This document shows positions 1 to 12,087 of a stretch of 64,000 bases of DNA, piece by piece. Position 1 is the first letter of the stretch, and every line of letters begins with the position of its first letter. The notes below the pieces were generated by a model that worked only from the letters and a program-made list of their open reading frames with translations, was not told the DNA's origin and searched no databases. A program made the translations under genes and the position numbers. Source of the stretch: Ambrosia x helenae (taxonomy: Eukaryota; Streptophyta; Magnoliopsida; Asterales; Asteraceae); the NCBI GenBank assembly GCA_030844895.1, contig CM061226.1, positions 104,618,687 to 104,682,686 of the forward strand, written 5' to 3'.

Positions 1-110
1 TTTATTTTTAGTTATTTATTTATTTTTTTTCTTTTAAGGATATAATTACTACTAATTAACTTCTAACCACCCTAATTAATTCATTAAATACCCAACCCCT
101 TCACCCCAAC

Positions 111-118
111 TATAAATA
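111..118 (+). promoter_or_regulatory. TATA box of the LTR promoter
   Basis: TATAAATA lies in a C-rich context and is followed by a CT-rich stretch, as is usual upstream of a plant LTR transcription start. The same box occurs at 5920-5927 in the 3' LTR. Confidence 0.6.
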
Positions 119-563
119 CACCACTCCTACCCATTCTAACACTTGCTCATTTCTAAATCCTCTCTAATCTCTCAAGAATTCTCTCAAGAATAAGTGAGTT
201 TCTCACTTCACCTTCAACCTCTCTTCTACTTTCTTCACTCTCCTCTTCTTCAAACCCTTTGAGGAAACCTCTAGGACCTCTCTCCTATTTGCCATGGCAA
301 ATAAACATGAGTAGGGCACCAATTTGAGGCCTCAAATGTGGTCATCTTCTATTATCTTTTATGCACTAAGTTGTTAATAATACCAACCAAGTTCACCAAC
401 AACTCAATGATGGAGGGACTTGTGTTATGGTTCATGGTTGACAAAAGGAAGGCCAAGGCTCATCCAAACTAAGTCACCATACCCTACTTCTTAAGTTAAA
501 TTATATAAATACTAAATTATATAAACTCGGAAAGGTTTGTGGATACATCCCTACCTTACCAAT

Positions 564-697
564 GCTTGACTCTTATGACCATCCGAATCACCTTCATGGT
601 GGTTTGTGTTTTGGTTCGCCTAAAAGGCTTGCTTGACTCTTATGACCATCCGAATCACCTTCATGGTGGTTTGTGTTTTGGTTCGCCTAAAAGGCTT
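564..697 (+). repeat. 67-bp tandem duplication inside the LTR
   Basis: Two adjacent copies (564-630 and 631-697) begin GCTTGACTCT and end CTAAAAG plus the next unit. A third start at 698 diverges after 10 bp. The same doublet is present at 6373-6506, so it predates this insertion. Confidence 0.85.
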
Positions 698-1497
698 GCT
701 TGACTCTCTTGAATCTATAACCTAAACTCGAAACTAAGACCCTCTATTCTTTAATTCTAGATAACCAAGGCTAAAGCTAAACCTACCAAGACTTACCTTT
801 TTGGAACTCTATCAAACGCACCCAAAGGTGAGTTCATACTTGTCCCCCTTTTATTCTTTATTCTTTGGGGCTCAACATGTATCACTATCAAAACTCAAAC
901 GATTTTAAACTCTACAATCTATTATGCTTAGTCTAAAGTCTATCATATTCTATCATGCGCAATCTAAAGTCTATTATATGCTTGTACGCTATGCTATGTA
1001 GAATTATTTACTCTAACATACAAATGTTCATATAGTTGACAACCCACCTTGCATGTATAGCGCTATAGGATTGGCTATCCGCCCCCTACATGGGTCATGT
1101 TAAGCAAAATTCTTCGTGGCTAGTCGCCGTTTGTATGGTTCTCTTGCATATGCCTATAAGCAAAACTTTATTATACTATGTATGTATGTCAAAACTAGTA
1201 TGCTCACCAATGCTTTATGTGTTGACGGATATTTTATACATGTTGCAGGAAATATTTATTGCAGGACATTCAAGAAAACTACTTAGGATTGGACATAGAA
1301 ACTCACTCTAGTTCAAGTTATCATATTCTTGTTGTTGTATTTTTCGTTATATGAACTACTTGTATTTCTATTTTTAGACAATAAATGAAATTCTATCTTT
1401 AAACTATATTGTCACAAAATCTAGTGTCATGAAGTCTTTGAACAATCTACCACTAAGTCTCACCTCGATGATTCCGCCATCGGTTGGGGTGTGACAG

Positions 1498-1512
1498 ATT
1501 GGTATCAGAGCC
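1498..1512 (+). other. Primer-binding site, initiator tRNA-Met
   Basis: ATTGGTATCAGAGCC begins one base after the LTR end. TGGTATCAGAGC is the standard plant tRNA-iMet PBS. The Tekay element at 12126 has the same site. Confidence 0.9.
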
Positions 1513-1719
1513 ATGACTATAGGGAATTAGGAAAAATTTCCATGTTTGACCTAGACTATAGTTAAGTACCTTTTTGACCATTCCTTTTATCATGCTTAAA
1601 ATACTTGTTCTCCTTATCTTGCTTCTACTCCATTCTTTTGGACTTAAAAAAAATTTCCCTTCCTATTTGTGGATTACTCTACAATCGAAGACGCTCGTAT
1701 ACCACAAACGAAAGAAAAT

Positions 1720-1981
1720 CACCGAAATAGGCGTGAAACCCTCACTTTGGTGATAACTTTCAATCCGTGTAAATTCTTTGTATTTTTGAAACTACACCAA
1801 GATAGGAGTGATATCCTCACCTTGGTGGAAATTTCACAATTCTCATTCTAGTGGACACTTACCAATTGAAGGTTAGAAATAATTTTCTTACCACGTTGGA
1901 CAAAGTGTACAAACCACACTCAAAGAAACGACCTCGCTAAGATAGGAGTGAAATCCGCAACTTAGCGATTAGTTTCAATCC
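1720..1981 (+). other. Leader stem-loop / pseudoknot-like repeats (three units)
   Basis: Three units share one spacing: stem arm a (7 nt), 3 nt, box b (7 nt), 9 nt, arm a', 7 nt, box b'. Unit positions are 1720-1766, 1795-1841 and 1935-1981. Arms are CACCGAA/TTTGGTG (one G-U), CACCAAG/CTTGGTG and CGCTAAG/CTTAGCG, so pairing is kept while sequence changes. Box b is GGAGTGA in two units and GGCGTGA in one. Box b' (TCAATCC, decayed in the second unit) only partly complements b here. The homologous Tekay leader at 12305-12493 has perfect b/b' pairs. Confidence 0.7.
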
Positions 1982-2662
1982 TTGATTTTTTTTTTATCTC
2001 GCCAAAGTCTCAAATTTACTAATGACAAGGAACATGTAGTAACTGGAAGGGTGAATACCGTTAACCGAAAGTTTCGGCGAGAGTATTTCCACCTATTAGG
2101 CCAAAGCATGTTTTCAAACTCAAAGGTAAAATCGAATCACTTTGGTTAGTCTTAGTTCCGTTCCGGAACACTCCAATTGCTTGCTTAAAACAAGCCTCTC
2201 ATTTTATGTTAATATTACTTTCAATGTTGTTTTCATGCTATGTTTTCACTACATATATTCGATTTATATTTTTTTTTACTCGCAAAGGCTCTCAAGACTC
2301 GCATCTCATGTACTCTTGCAATCTCCAAACAATAAAAATATTCGCAAACCAACAAATATTTGAAACTCCTCTATGCTGTTTATGTGCACTTTACTTTTAT
2401 ATATACGTTGCATTATTTGAACAATGTGAAACTTGCATACTATACGTGTAACTTGAACTTACATACTAAGTCTATGAGAACAACTTGAGCTCATGTATTT
2501 TTTTATATATTCGAATTTGCACAAACTTTACCGACCTAGTGAAACTTTACTCACAAGCTTTCATTGTTAACTAAAAATTCTAATAACTCTTTTCCTAAAT
2601 TCAAAAGTCACCTTGTTTAAAAAAAAACGCTTATGCAAATTTCTTATGTATGATTCTCTTAG

Positions 2663-2959
2663 ATGTCTTCCCGTCTCAACAGCATCGATCTCAACCAACT
2701 GGTGAGTCTTATTGCCCAAGAGTTGATCAAGATTCTCCCCAACCTAGAGACACCAATAAATCCAACTCCAAACTCCAGCGATACCGCACAAACCATGTAA
2801 ATACTAAACCATCTACCCATACCCCTAACAAACAACGAAAAAGGATACCAAAAACGCAAAAAACCTCAGACGAAACCACACTTCGACAACCAATGCCCAA
2901 GACTTGCCATGGTGATCTACAATGCTGGAAGACCCACTCACCACACTAAAGAAGATTGA
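2663..2959 (+). pseudogene. Gag remnant of the non-autonomous element
   Basis: An ATG at 2663 opens 45 codons up to TAA at 2798. The peptide (MSSRLNSIDLNQLVSLIAQE and onward) resembles in position and style the N-terminus of the Tekay Gag at 13008: a short polar start, then a hydrophobic helix ending in a P-N-L motif. The same frame continues past the stop with a basic stretch (KGYQKRKKPQ) and a broken CCHC-like knuckle, NAGRPTHHTKED, followed by TGA where the last Cys is expected. I read this as a gag whose central capsid region was deleted, leaving its start and the edge of its zinc knuckle. Whether the 45-residue peptide is made is unknown. Confidence 0.55.
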
Positions 2960-5450
2960 CTTTTCTTTTCTTTAAAAAAATGAGAATTTCCTTATGTAAT
3001 GTTTTCAAGAAATTGTTCGGATGTGAAATTTTCTTTTTATGAAATACCATCGTTATCCTAGTTTACAATCATAATTTATCAGCAAAATTCAAACATCGCA
3101 AAACCCTTTTCTCCTCGCGCACAATCTTTTTCAAAGTTTTTGAACAAAATTCCTCCTGCCATTCCTAAGAGGATGCCTATTCTTCTATAAAATCCTCACC
3201 TTCAAACCACTAACAAATACGTGCGCCGAGTCGCTATTACAAACAAGATTCTAAATGGTAAAAGTATTTGAAATAAATTTTCTTTTGTAAACAAGACTTG
3301 TGACAAAAAATCAAATAACCTACTTCTTTATAAAACCTTTTCTCTTAAAATCGTATCACGAGTCAACATATTCATCAACGCCAAACTAAAATTGTCAATA
3401 AACTATTTTTTTTCTCTCGCTTAATAAAATGGACTTTTCATAAATCAAACGACAATCTTCGATAAAACCTTTACACTAAATTTTCCCACTCCAATTAAAT
3501 CCGTTTTTCCTTAACCTCCAACGGACTAAAATCTCCTACCATCAAACCTGACCCTTAGTCTCGAAAAACTAAAAAATCGCTCACATACCCATAAACTAAA
3601 TTTGTAATGAACTCGAATTTTATGTTACTCTTAGTCAAAACATTTTTTTTCACGCGTGAATGCTTTCATTTAAAATCCAATTGTCCATACTTTTTTTTTC
3701 CACTAAACGTAACCACGTATTCACAAGTCTACACCATTATGTCATGAAACCATACATCCATGTCAAAACACGTACGGTTAACAACATAAAAAAAAAAAAA
3801 AAAAAAAGCTTACTTAATGCCTTTTTCACATTATGTGTCACGTTGCTTGCTATGTCTACAACATCAAAACTGTTTAATGCCTTAGGTTAATACTTTTTTT
3901 TTTTTTTTTTTTTTTTTTTTCTTTTCTTGTGTATAAGTATTTTGTGTCCACTATCGGCCCCACACATAACTAAGACAAATTATGTGGACCATACGACAAT
4001 TGGACTAATTACGGGTGCACACGTAATTACAAAAATTGGGCGTATGGAAAACATAACAAGTCCCAGTGTGTGTAATCTTTCATGACTTGAATAACAACAC
4101 GGATGAGGTATGATAACGGCATGGTGGATACGCCGCTGGTACATCCTATACATAAATGTCCTATCATACTACCAAAAGTAGAGTTATTCGTGCCATGAGA
4201 AGTTTTGGGTGTCGAGTTTAAATTTTGACCAACAGTTACGTTATTTATCGTTTGCGAAACCGTTTATGTTCTAGTTGTTAGTCTAATTACGCTTGAATTA
4301 TTTATGCATATTATAACCTTGTTTTGAACCACACTCTCTACTATGCAACATAATCCCTGCCATGAATAATCTATACTTGTAATCTCCATCAACTTCGTTT
4401 CTTTCCTTTTGCCTTCCTTTGTTTAATCAGCAGTCCTATCATTATCAAGAATCTATTTCTAAATCCCGTAAGCTCTGGCCTTAATCTCTAAAAGCATTTA
4501 TACACTTAAAACAAGATTCGTCTCTCACTTTGTTATATTTCCTTGACTAATTATATACTAGATTTCAAAACTAAATAACTATTATTTATTTCGCCAAAAA
4601 TTTGTTACAACTAGTCCAATTTCTTGTTTATTTTAGTCGCCTAAAAAAAAAAATCTAATAAAATTTTCGACCTTGTGCAAAACAAAAATATTTTACTAAA
4701 AACTACTCATCTCCACAACTATTCACTTATTATACTCACATATTTACTATCCCACCCAATTACCCAAGGACATCTCTTTTACAAGCCAAAAATTCATATA
4801 CGTTATATCGTATAACTACTTATTTTTCCAAAATTTCTATATGTTATGCAAATATACTTACATACCTTCAATTTTCACTATTTCATACCGTATAAATACT
4901 TAATTTCCTAAAAATCTTACTATTTCTTATACACAGTATACTTACGTTACACAAGATTTTCACTATTTCATACGGTATACTTATTTATCTTTTCAAACTA
5001 TCGCTACTTCATATATACTATACAGTATAAATACTTATTACCCAAGATTTTTACCATTTCACGTATGTTATGCTGTATATTTACTTACTTTTCAAAATTT
5101 GTCACGTTAGCCCCATACTCAAACCTACCTATACGTACCATTTTTCTTTCACTAATCACCAAAAATGTTTTAGTTGGTTAAACTTGCGAATTCTATCTAC
5201 CATCCACCACCTTACAAAAATGCTTTAGTCGGTTAGAATTTCAAATTTCTACGTATAGCCTTGGGTTAAAAATTTTAAAAGTACTTCTCTTACGAGAATA
5301 ATTATAATTCGCACAGTGACTATATACAGTATTTGACTTACACATAATAAACTAACTAGTCTTTATTCTTCTTATTAAACCCAAATTAAACCACTTGCCT
5401 ATTTTTTTCAAAAGGTTGACTCTTAATTAAATTTCGAGACGAAATTTCCT
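2960..5450 (+). other. Non-coding interior of the LARD-like element
   Basis: About 2.5 kb of AT-rich sequence with no credible ORF. It holds a poly-A run (near 3783-3806), a poly-T run (near 3893-3920), and between about 4790 and 5250 degenerate tandem units built on CATTTCATAC(C/G)GTATA and on TTTAGT(T/C)GGTTA. No match to pol domains is visible in any frame. Confidence 0.6.
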
Positions 5451-5464
5451 AAAGTAGGGGAGAC
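5451..5464 (+). other. Polypurine tract
   Basis: AAAGTAGGGGAGAC directly precedes the 3' LTR. The stretch just upstream (TTTCGAGACGAAATTT) is also present before the Tekay 3' LTR at 20362-20383, which links the two elements. Confidence 0.8.
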
Positions 5465-7305
5465 TGTAACATCGCGTGATTTCTAATTTTTCATGTATTT
5501 TAAATTCCATATTTAACAAATTCCAAGTTCGTCTTTATTCGCTTCTTTTATGTTACTCCTACCAATTCATTACGAGTCGTCATTATAATTTACCCTATTC
5601 AATTTAGACACTATTACAAGAAACTCCTTTAGTTAAGATCTTAATGTATATTTATTTTTTTAAATAAAACATACATATTCTTTTTATTAATAATACTTTA
5701 TAGTTAAAAAAAAAAGGAAAAATAAAGAATAAAAAAAACGTGACTAGTGGAAAAAAAAAAACAACAATCTAACATTTTGCAATATATATACATATTGCCG
5801 TGCATTCTTTTTATTTTTAGTTATTTATTTATTTTTTTTCTTTTAAGGATATAATTACTACTAATTAACTTCTAACCACCCTAATTAATTCATTAAATAC
5901 CCAACCCCTTCACCCCAACTATAAATACACCACTCCTACCCATTCTAACACTTGCTCATTTCTAAATCCTCTCTAATCTCTCAAGAATTCTCTCAAGAAT
6001 AAGTGAGTTTCTCACTTCACCTTCAACCTCTCTTCTACTTTCTTCACTCTCCTCTTCTTCAAACCCTTTGAGGAAACCTCTAGGACCTCTCTCCTATTTG
6101 CCATGGCAAATAAACATGAGTAGGGCACCAATTTGAGGCCTCAAATGTGGTCATCTTCTATTATCTTTTATGCACTAAGTTGTTAATAATACCAACCAAG
6201 TTCACCAACAACTCAATGATGGAGGGACTTGTGTTATGGTTCATGGTTGACAAAAGGAAGGCCAAGGCTCATCCAAACTAAGTCACCATACCCTACTTCT
6301 TAAGTTAAATTATATAAATACTAAATTATATAAACTCGGAAAGGTTTGTGGATACATCCCTACCTTACCAATGCTTGACTCTTATGACCATCCGAATCAC
6401 CTTCATGGTGGTTTGTGTTTTGGTTCGCCTAAAAGGCTTGCTTGACTCTTATGACCATCCGAATCACCTTCATGGTGGTTTGTGTTTTGGTTCACCTAAA
6501 AGGCTTGCTTGACTCTCTTGAATCTATAACCTAAACTCGAAACTAAGACCCTCTATTCTTTAATTCTAGATAACCAAGGCTAAAGCTAAACCTACCAAGA
6601 CTTACCTTTTTGGAACTCTATCAAACGCACCCAAAGGTGAGTTCATACTTGTCCCCCTTTTATTCTTTATTCTTTGGGGCTCAACATGTATCACTATCAA
6701 AACTCAAACGATTTTAAACTCTACAATCTATTATGCTTAGTCTAAAGTCTATCATATTCTATCATGCGCAATCTAAAGTCTATTATATGCTTGTACGCTA
6801 TGCTATGTAGAATTATTTACTCTAACATACAAATGTTCATATAGTTGACAACCCACCTTGCATGTATAGCGCTATAGGATTGGCTATCCGCCCCCTACAT
6901 GGGTCATGTTAAGCAAAATTCTTCGTGGCTAGTCGCCGTTTGTATGGTTCTCTTGCATATGCCTATAAGCAAAACTTTATTATACTATGTATGTATGTCA
7001 AAACTAGTATGCTCACCAATGCTTTATGTGTTGACGGATATTTTATACATGTTGCAGGAAATATTTATTGCAGGACATTCAAGAAAACTACTTAGGATTG
7101 GACATAGAAACTCACTCTAGTTCAAGTTATCATATTCTTGTTGTTGTATTTTTCGTTATATGAACTACTTGTATTTCTATTTTTAGACAATAAATGAAAT
7201 TCTATCTTTAAACTATATTGTCACAAAATCTAGTGTCATGAAGTCTTTGAACAATCTACCACTAAGTCTCACCTCGATGATTCCGCCATCGGTTGGGGTG
7301 TGACA
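5465..7305 (+). repeat. 3' LTR of the LARD-like element, complete (1841 bp)
   Basis: It begins TGTAACATC after the polypurine tract and ends GGGTGTGACA. It matches 1-1496 over the shared part. The terminal 40 bp, with the CGATG...CATCG inverted repeat, is shared with the Tekay LTRs. Confidence 0.93.
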
Positions 7306-7768
7306 ACCAATACCAAAAGCATCTCTATCAATAACAAAAAAATTATGTCTACACTTCTTACTTGTTGTATCAATATCTACATTGTTGTTTTCAGAGTTGT
7401 TGGCTATAAACCGAGCAGCCCTCGGCTCTAGGGCTAAATAAAACCAAATAGAAAAACGCTTCCGCTTATATTTCTATATAACTATTGTATTAAAAAGAAG
7501 GGTGAAATGTAGGCATACCTTACCTCTATCCCACGAGATGGAGGGAATGCTTCCGTTGAGACCCCCAGCTCAAAAAAAAAATAATAAAAAAATAGAATCT
7601 CACCAACAAATGAAGCTTATATTCCACCAACAAAACCAAGAGCACCACGTAGCTAATCAATGAGTACAATACAAAAACTACACCATTTGAACAAACGACT
7701 ACATTTAACACCCAAGACACTACACGTCTATACCACCATCTATTCCAGCCAATGAGGATCCTCTAAAA
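7306..7768. other. Intergenic, between retroelements
   Basis: No gene seen. Part of it (about 7505-7571, CCTTACCTCTATCCCACGAG to GAGACCCCCAGCTC, then A-rich) resembles the repeat at 47.7 kb that I read as SINE-derived. A 64-residue frame on the minus strand crosses this repeat and is not credible. Confidence 0.4.
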
Positions 7769-10525
7769 TGTCACATTCCGACAGCGCACGACGGAAAACA
7801 AGTCATGAGGTAATGAAAGTTGTTACCACAAAGCTTAGCAATTCACATATATTTACGTATGGACATCTTGCTACCACCCTCTAATTAAACATATTTTATT
7901 TTCATGGTCAACGAAAGTTGTTTAAAACAAGAAAACATGTTCCACCAAGATGAAGCGAAAGTTAAGAGTTAACATTGTTTTACAAAATAAAGAGAAACAT
8001 AGTTTTTAGAAAATAAACGGTCCCAACATCATGTCCATAGTAGTGTCCTGCTAAACCCACTCTCTAAACCCTTAAGCATCAGTACCTGAAAAACATGCTT
8101 AAAAACATCAACATCATGTTGACGAGTTCACAGGTTTAAAAGTAATCAACAAACTTTCAAGTTTAAAGAAAACATATGATCAAGTATTACTAAAAGAGAA
8201 CCAAATAGACTCGCGAAAATCTAACAAGTATGATGTATCCAAAGGCTCCTAATCAAACCATAACTTTTCTTCCCGGGGTGACCTCTCCAAGAGGAACTTT
8301 TTGAAGATTATGTTCTTCCCAAGAGACCTTGTCTATAAAAGGAAAGGGGGCATCAACCCAATAGATCTACTAACATAACTATGACTCTAACTAAGAGCTA
8401 ATGATTAAGAAGTGCGGGGAAAGCGTCCTCCCGAAGGGACAAGCGTCGCGTCTAACGCACCCACCAAGCACCAACCTAAGGCCATCAAGCGTTCTACACA
8501 TCTAATCTAACTCATCATACAAGCATGTTAATCCCCCGATTGTAAAAACGTTCAAAAACATTTAAAAGAAAAGGGGGCGTGAAACTCACCTCAATGTAGC
8601 AACTTGTGAAATCTTCCAATCCAAATCACAATCCTTTACTGAACTACACCATAAAATACGTAGGCCCATTTTAGCAACCACTCTAAGTCTAATCAAGTTA
8701 TTCACCAACTTCCTCGGCTTAGTTAAACCAAAAGCTTTGAATTTTCATTACCCCTTACGCTATCGACCCATTGATGACTTTGACGATTGGTTAAGTTTAG
8801 ACTTGGAATGGTTCATTTAGCATTTAATCACCTAACCCTTAGGTCCTTACTTACACATTCATACGTACGTCATATCATATTAAACGCTACATATCATGTC
8901 ATAACAAACCTATCATAACATACTAATCGATCATAGATACACGAAGCACGATAGATTACATTCAAGCAATTTGCATATCAAGCAAGCTTCCAATGCCTCA
9001 TGTTAACCAATAATCATTCTATAAACTCTATTTAGACCTTAGAACATGCATATAATCCATAGAACAAGACCATTTTGATGTTCTATATTAGTTATAACAT
9101 CTAGCCATTATATGCCTCAAAATCACATTTCAGGTGACTTTCGTGACATAGTTTTGCACTGTAAGCGTCCATTATTAAGGTAAACATATTATATACCTAA
9201 ATTAATGACTTTTATGCATAACTTGACACTTCTAAAGCTGTTTTACATCATATCTAAAAATACGAGTCCTAAATGCGTAAAACTTGTCGAAAACATGCGT
9301 TTCGCGCATCTTTTGCAAACATGCCTAGGTTTTTCGACTTAGGTCCTTTATATTCACTTTGTCACACTTTTTTTTCATCAAAATAAGTTGTAAAAATCTG
9401 TTTTAAATTCGTTTTAGAATATCCACTTCTAAAGCTCGTATTTTGGCGTTTTAAGCCGAAAAACGTGTTTTGATCGTACAAGCAAGGCCTCCCAAGCGTG
9501 TAGATCCTATCCAAACTTGTTTTGCACTATTTTAAGTTTATGAAAACCATTAAAACACCATAATAATCTGTGACATCCGTCACCCTCGACTTTTATCTAA
9601 TTTACAATTTTAGTCCTTCAAATATTTCCTGTAATTGTTGTCGTTTTCAAATTTAATAAACGTGCGAACTCAAGTTATATTAATTGCATGTTCTTTTTGG
9701 ATCTCAATCTCGATTTAAGTTTAACGCGTATGTTGCAACGTTATTCGGAAAATATACGTATATCATAAAAATTCCTAGTTATACAAGTTTTGAGTTAATT
9801 AATTAGCTAGGTTAGTGGTTATAAAGGAAATTTTAACAAGGAAACCTTAAAAATTAACTAAAGTTAAATGTGAGGGGCTATTATTGCCAAATCCTGAAAG
9901 TTTAAAAGAAAAAAAAACACATCCCTGCTGCTGCTCGCTATTCCGGCCAAGACCAAATTCCGGCCGCCGGAATTTATTCCGGCGAGGCCTTAAACCCGTA
10001 TATAGGCGTCCGTTTCAGCGTTTTATCAATCTAAAGGTTTTCTCCATCATTAATCGTAAGTTTTGACTAATAATTAAGCGTTTTAAACACTGATTTAAGA
10101 GACTTTTAATGACACATAAAGGGTAACCGGCCGGAAATTATTAAGGTTAATAAACATGCGTTTCAACTCGTTTCTATATAAATTTGACAATCCCATCTTG
10201 CATCTGCACTCATTCCTCTCCTAAACCACCTGAAAATCATCAAAATCCTCGTCCAAAAACTGCTCGATTTGGTACTTTTTTTTACCGGTTTTTGTGTTCT
10301 TCGCGCGGCCCTCAATCACGCTGTAAGTCGTTTTTTTTATGTAATTCTGATCATTGTTGAGCCCTCTGTAAAAACCCTATGGTCTCAAGGGTTAAAAACC
10401 GTTCTTTGTGTTGGATTGTAAAACTTAGGGTTAGGGTTCTTGTGTTAGATAAATTGGGGAAGAAGACCTTTTGGTTAATAATATAAATATAAATAACATT
10501 CAGATATGTTAACAAAAGGAATAGA

Positions 10526-10580
10526 TGGACTAGTGGTTGGGGTGTTGTTTAGTCTGGACAAGGAGCCGGGTTCGAATCCC
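10526..10580 (+). other. tRNA-like A-box/B-box module in the LTR
   Basis: An A-box-like ACTAGTGGTTGGGG is followed about 30 bp later by GGGTTCGAATCCC, a textbook tRNA T-arm/B-box. The flanks do not form an acceptor stem, so this is not a tRNA gene. The repeat in the 3' LTR has its B-box at 21397-21409. Confidence 0.6.
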
Positions 10581-12087
10581 ATTAGAACCGGTTCTAGGCA
10601 TTTTTTTTTTGTTTCAAGTTATTTTGCTTGTTTATTGTTTAAATTACTTATATAATCATAACTAAAAACCTTATATTAATCATAGAAATTTCCTTTTTGC
10701 TTCAAAAATTATGAGAATTTAGACATAACATCTTGACATCTAAAATAAGATTTCTACACTTTTATTTTCCGGAAAATGCATCAATTTTATATTTTTATTG
10801 AATTTAATCGTTTTAATCATAATTAAATGATTAAAAATTCATTTTAAGAGATTTTAACCTCAAATTTTCTGGAGATTTATTTCTATGAATAATAAACTGT
10901 AATAAATCATAATTTCTTATAAAATGATTATTTTTGTTATTTTTACTAATTTTAATCATTAAAACATCATTTAAATTTATTAAAAATGTTTTAAATGCAA
11001 ATAAATTAAAAGAAATTATGGAAATATTATTTTTAATATTCTACATCATAAAATAATTACTTCTCATAATAATATCGTTTTGGGATCATACCTTGTATTA
11101 TTCATACTATTTATATTTAAATTAGATTTAATAATAAATTGTTTAATTAAATATAAATCATTAACTCTATTTCAAGGCTATTTTTCTATAAAATGGAATA
11201 TATATCTATATGTGAAACACATAAGAGTTTTAGTCATTTATTAAATTCATCGTAAATATATTTATTTCGAAAACTGTCGTTCAAATTATTACTAATAATT
11301 TCATCTTCCCTAATACGAGTCTAGCAAGCCCTAATGCCTTAGATGATTCGTCGTCTTAGATTTTTTTTAGTTATTTTTCTCATTTAGTATTTTTATATAT
11401 AGGTTGAATTCTTCGGAATTCTTAAGCCTTTACGACGAACTTTCTCGGAATATATATTTAGCGAACTGTGAGTATATCTTTCCCTTTTCTTTACTGTTTT
11501 ACTATTTCGGGATGATTCATGTACCTATTAAACAAGTTTTATTTCTTATACTTAATGCAATTCTAATGTGTGTTTGCCTTATGTGATTTGGTGTGTATTA
11601 TGCTTAATCATTAACCGCTGGGCGGCCTAGCATTTCAATGAATAGTACTATGGTATACCCCCGTGAGACTCTTTTGAGAGGATCTTGGTCATTGTCATGT
11701 TAATTCATTACTCAGTTTGTTAGTCATGTGTTAGTCATTATTCTCAGGTTTGGTTTTGACTGATACTACTTAATTACATATTTGCAAACGGTATACAACA
11801 CATGAATTGCGAAACATTTTATTTCTATACTATATATATCAAACGGGTGTACTCACCAATACATTATATGTGTTGACAAAATTGTTTTGTACATGTTTCA
11901 GGTGACGTTTGATCTTACATGCTTTCACGCTTAGGCTGGACCTAGTGCTTAAATAAAAGTTGAACATTTATTATCTATGTTTGAAATTTCTATTAAGACT
12001 CTTTGTATTTCGTTTTGAACAATGGAAGTTATTTACTATAATATTTACAATTTATTCCATGTGCTATTGAACAATCGTCACTACGTG

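Larger units (their letters stand above)
1..1496 (+). repeat. 5' LTR of the non-autonomous element (first about 345 bp outside the window)
   Basis: Identical to 5810-7305 apart from one seen substitution. It ends in GGGGTGTGACA just before the PBS. It contains a TATA box near 111, a 67-bp tandem duplication and a stem-loop close to its 3' end. Short open frames inside it, such as 1090-1311, are repeated in the other LTR and show no protein family signature. Confidence 0.93.
1..7305 (+). mobile_element. Non-autonomous large LTR retrotransposon (LARD-like, Tekay-related), 5' end cut by window
   Basis: Two near-identical LTRs (1-1496, a partial copy, and 5465-7305, complete at 1841 bp) flank about 4 kb of AT-rich DNA that has no integrase, reverse transcriptase or RNase H. 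A primer-binding site for initiator tRNA-Met follows the left LTR and a purine tract precedes the right one, so the element carries the cis signals for reverse transcription. The only protein trace is a short gag remnant at 2663-2959. Position 1 aligns to 5810 with no indels over 1496 bp, and I found one substitution (G685/A6494). This is direct evidence of a recent insertion. The expected 5-bp target duplication would be ACCAA (7306-7310), but its partner lies outside the window. Confidence 0.9.

Noticed and set aside
1090..1311. 73-codon frame, repeated at 6899-7120
   Set aside because: It lies in both LTRs of the LARD-like element and shows no domain; LTR sequence, not a gene.
1720..1981. 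CRISPR-like spaced repeats in the leader
   Set aside because: Repeats are short, diverged and self-complementary within units; plant nuclear DNA; explained better as RNA structure.
9884..10066. 60-codon frame in the Tekay LTR, repeated at 20713
   Set aside because: Chance frame in LTR; the same holds for 11404-11586 and 22232-22414.
10568..10580. Possible tRNA gene from the perfect B-box
   Set aside because: No acceptor, D or anticodon stems can be paired around it; reported as tRNA-like module only.
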